Shown one piece after another: positions 62,562-64,000 of a DNA stretch of 64,000 nt. Location of the stretch: the NCBI GenBank assembly GCA_905182985.1, contig CAJJDN010000068.1, positions 147,453-211,452 on the forward strand, read 5' to 3'. Both the position numbers and the translations under genes were made by a program. Position 1 is the first letter of the stretch, and every line of letters begins with the position of its first letter. The DNA comes from Paramecium sonneborni. Taxonomy: Eukaryota > Ciliophora > Oligohymenophorea > Peniculida > Parameciidae. A model generated the notes under the pieces. That model made no database searches, had not been told where the DNA came from, and worked only from the letters and a program-made list of their open reading frames with translations.

Positions 62562-64000
62562 ATGAATTTGTTTTACAATTAAATAAATCTAGTTGCTCAA
62601 AATGAGTTTAAGGCTTAAAAGTTAAGGAAAAGAACATCAATTCATTTTTAGAAAAATAAGAATATTGATTATAGAAAATTAAAAGGGAAATTTGTATTTG
62701 AACCTTCAAAAACAATAACAGCGTAATTGGATGAATTTTTTGTATCTATTATAACTAACTTTATCTTAGTTGATGGCAAAAAAAAATGCATGGGATAGAA
62801 AATTAGGATTCAAAGGATATAAAGGTACTTTTAAAGTTGAGCATTTGATTATGATTGAAACATAACTAAGAAATTTGTATCGTTTAAGAGAGTTAACAAT
62901 AGTGGACACTTAGATTGATAGAGAACATTTGATAATTTTGAGATAATGGATTTCATGGCTTCAACCAAGCAAATTGACTCTCGAATTTTAATAAAATGAA
63001 ATAGATAATGAAGATTTAGAAGATTTTATCTATCTTCTCTTTGAAAGAGAAATTGATGTTAAGAGAGTAATTTAATAATACTATATAGCTCTATATAATA
63101 AGCAATCCAGGTATTTATAAAGGATAGCTATTAAAATAACTTAAGACTTATTTAAAAGAAAGGTATGATAACCATAAATTCTATGAATATGAGTTATTAT
63201 TAAATAAAGATTCCAAATCTATTGCTATTGTAAAATTAGAAAAACTATGGACAAATAAGGAAAAAAATGATATAATTTAATAAGCTAGAGTAAAGATTGA
63301 TTAAACTTGTTTCTACTATTTTGATTTATAAAAATGCTTTACGGAAAAGAATTATTAAGGTTTTGAACATTTAATTTAATTGACATATGATTTAGACAAT
63401 TTAGAATAAATATGTGGATTGAATGTTTCAGATAATTATCTTGGAACTCCTAATAGTTTTTAATAGACTTGTTAACATTTGTCAACTGCAAAAGGACTGC
63501 TTGATTTAAGAATTTAATCTTAAAAATTATTAGATTATTCAACTATAGTAAAATCTTTAGTTGGAGATAGATATGATAAATTAAGAGTCAATATATTTGA
63601 TATATCAAAAAATAGTTCAATTTTAGAAAAAACATTTGAAATTTTGGCAAATGAAATATTTTTATATTGTAAAGAAATTATTTTTGAAGCGGTTTTCATA
63701 TAATAATTAAGTACTTTATATAAATTGAGTGTTTTGGCTGAAGCAGTTAAAAATAGAACAGATCAATTGAGAGAACTTAGTAAAAAAAGTAAGATTTTTT
63801 TTTATTTTTAGGTGGTAAATTAATAAAACACAATTTTAACAAAATTAATTTATAATCAGTAGAAAATTATAATAGACATGATTTAGTCTAAAAATTTCTA
63901 GAAAGTGTTATATTAACTGAACATACAAATATTAAAACATTAAGTATTACATATCTTATTTATTTTTAAAGCTATTTAAAATTGTGATATCGGTAGAGTT
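62562..64000 (+). CDS. LRR-like hypothetical protein, 3' partial
   Basis: The gene starts at ATG 62562 and runs past the window end. More than 440 residues are visible. Basic N-terminus (KLRKRTSIHF), then helical and leucine-rich segments such as NLYRLRELTIVDTQID and NIKTLTIQNCDIGRV, which follow the LxxLxIxxxxI pattern of irregular leucine-rich repeats. Introns: 28 nt at 62742-62769, 22 nt at 63067-63088, 23 nt at 63789-63811 and probably 28 nt at 63944-63971. If the last is not spliced, the frame would stop at TGA 63985-63987, losing the second LRR-like segment. Function unknown. Confidence 0.65.

Noticed and set aside
1..64000. tRNA, rRNA or CRISPR-like arrays
   Set aside because: No cloverleaf with a T-loop GTTCRA core, no rRNA-like GC-rich blocks and no spaced short repeats were seen. 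A short tRNA could still be missed without a covariance search.

Overview
This window is macronuclear DNA of a ciliate, almost certainly a Paramecium. Three things seen in the sequence support this. First, TAA and TAG are read as glutamine and only TGA ends proteins, so nearly every gene is invisible under the standard code. Second, genes are cut by tiny GT...AG introns, about 75 of them here, mostly 21-30 nt, mostly beginning GTA and ending TAG. Third, the DNA is very AT-rich and genes are packed with spacers from 10 to a few hundred bp. I built each gene model by joining exons by eye and checked that exon length is a multiple of three and ends in TGA.

Layout. 0.8-6.3 kb: TVP23 homologue, a coiled-coil protein, an EF-hand protein, the GPI mannosyltransferase PIG-M and an ankyrin-like protein. 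6.4-12.9 kb: a very large type I membrane protein. 13-24.2 kb: a cytoskeletal block with a coiled-coil gene, a poly-Gln/Pro protein with an alveolin-like motif, a kinesin-like protein with a degenerate P-loop, a small coiled-coil gene, a canonical kinesin and a DNAAF5/HEATR2-like gene. 24.3-30.3 kb: a TPR gene and small unknown genes. 30.4-32.3 kb: a GTPase joined to a zinc-ribbon. 32.7-37.4 kb: a small basic protein, a MEAK7/TLDc protein and glutaryl-CoA dehydrogenase. 37.7-46.3 kb: an unknown gene, a calcium-dependent protein kinase, a decayed ARM-like gene and a large multi-pass PAS-like protein. 47-53.3 kb: a small CaaX protein, a DUSP/AZUL/HECT ubiquitin ligase and a CEP164 homologue. 53.5-64 kb: the outer-dynein-arm docking protein ODAD1, several unknown genes, a decayed paralogue and a gene that runs off the end.

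A recurring theme is cilia and the cortex: kinesin, DNAAF5-like dynein assembly factor, ODAD1 docking factor, CEP164 transition-fibre protein, an alveolin-like cortical protein and a calcium-dependent kinase. Ciliate genes are not in operons, so this is co-location rather than a demonstrated functional unit.

Important caution: the assembly contains four direct repeats of about 1.03-1.19 kb, each pair separated by exactly one N. They look like overlapping contig ends that were abutted instead of merged. They break one gene model, duplicate one whole gene and duplicate parts of others. Removing one copy plus the N restores the reading frame of the gene at 6.4-12.9 kb.
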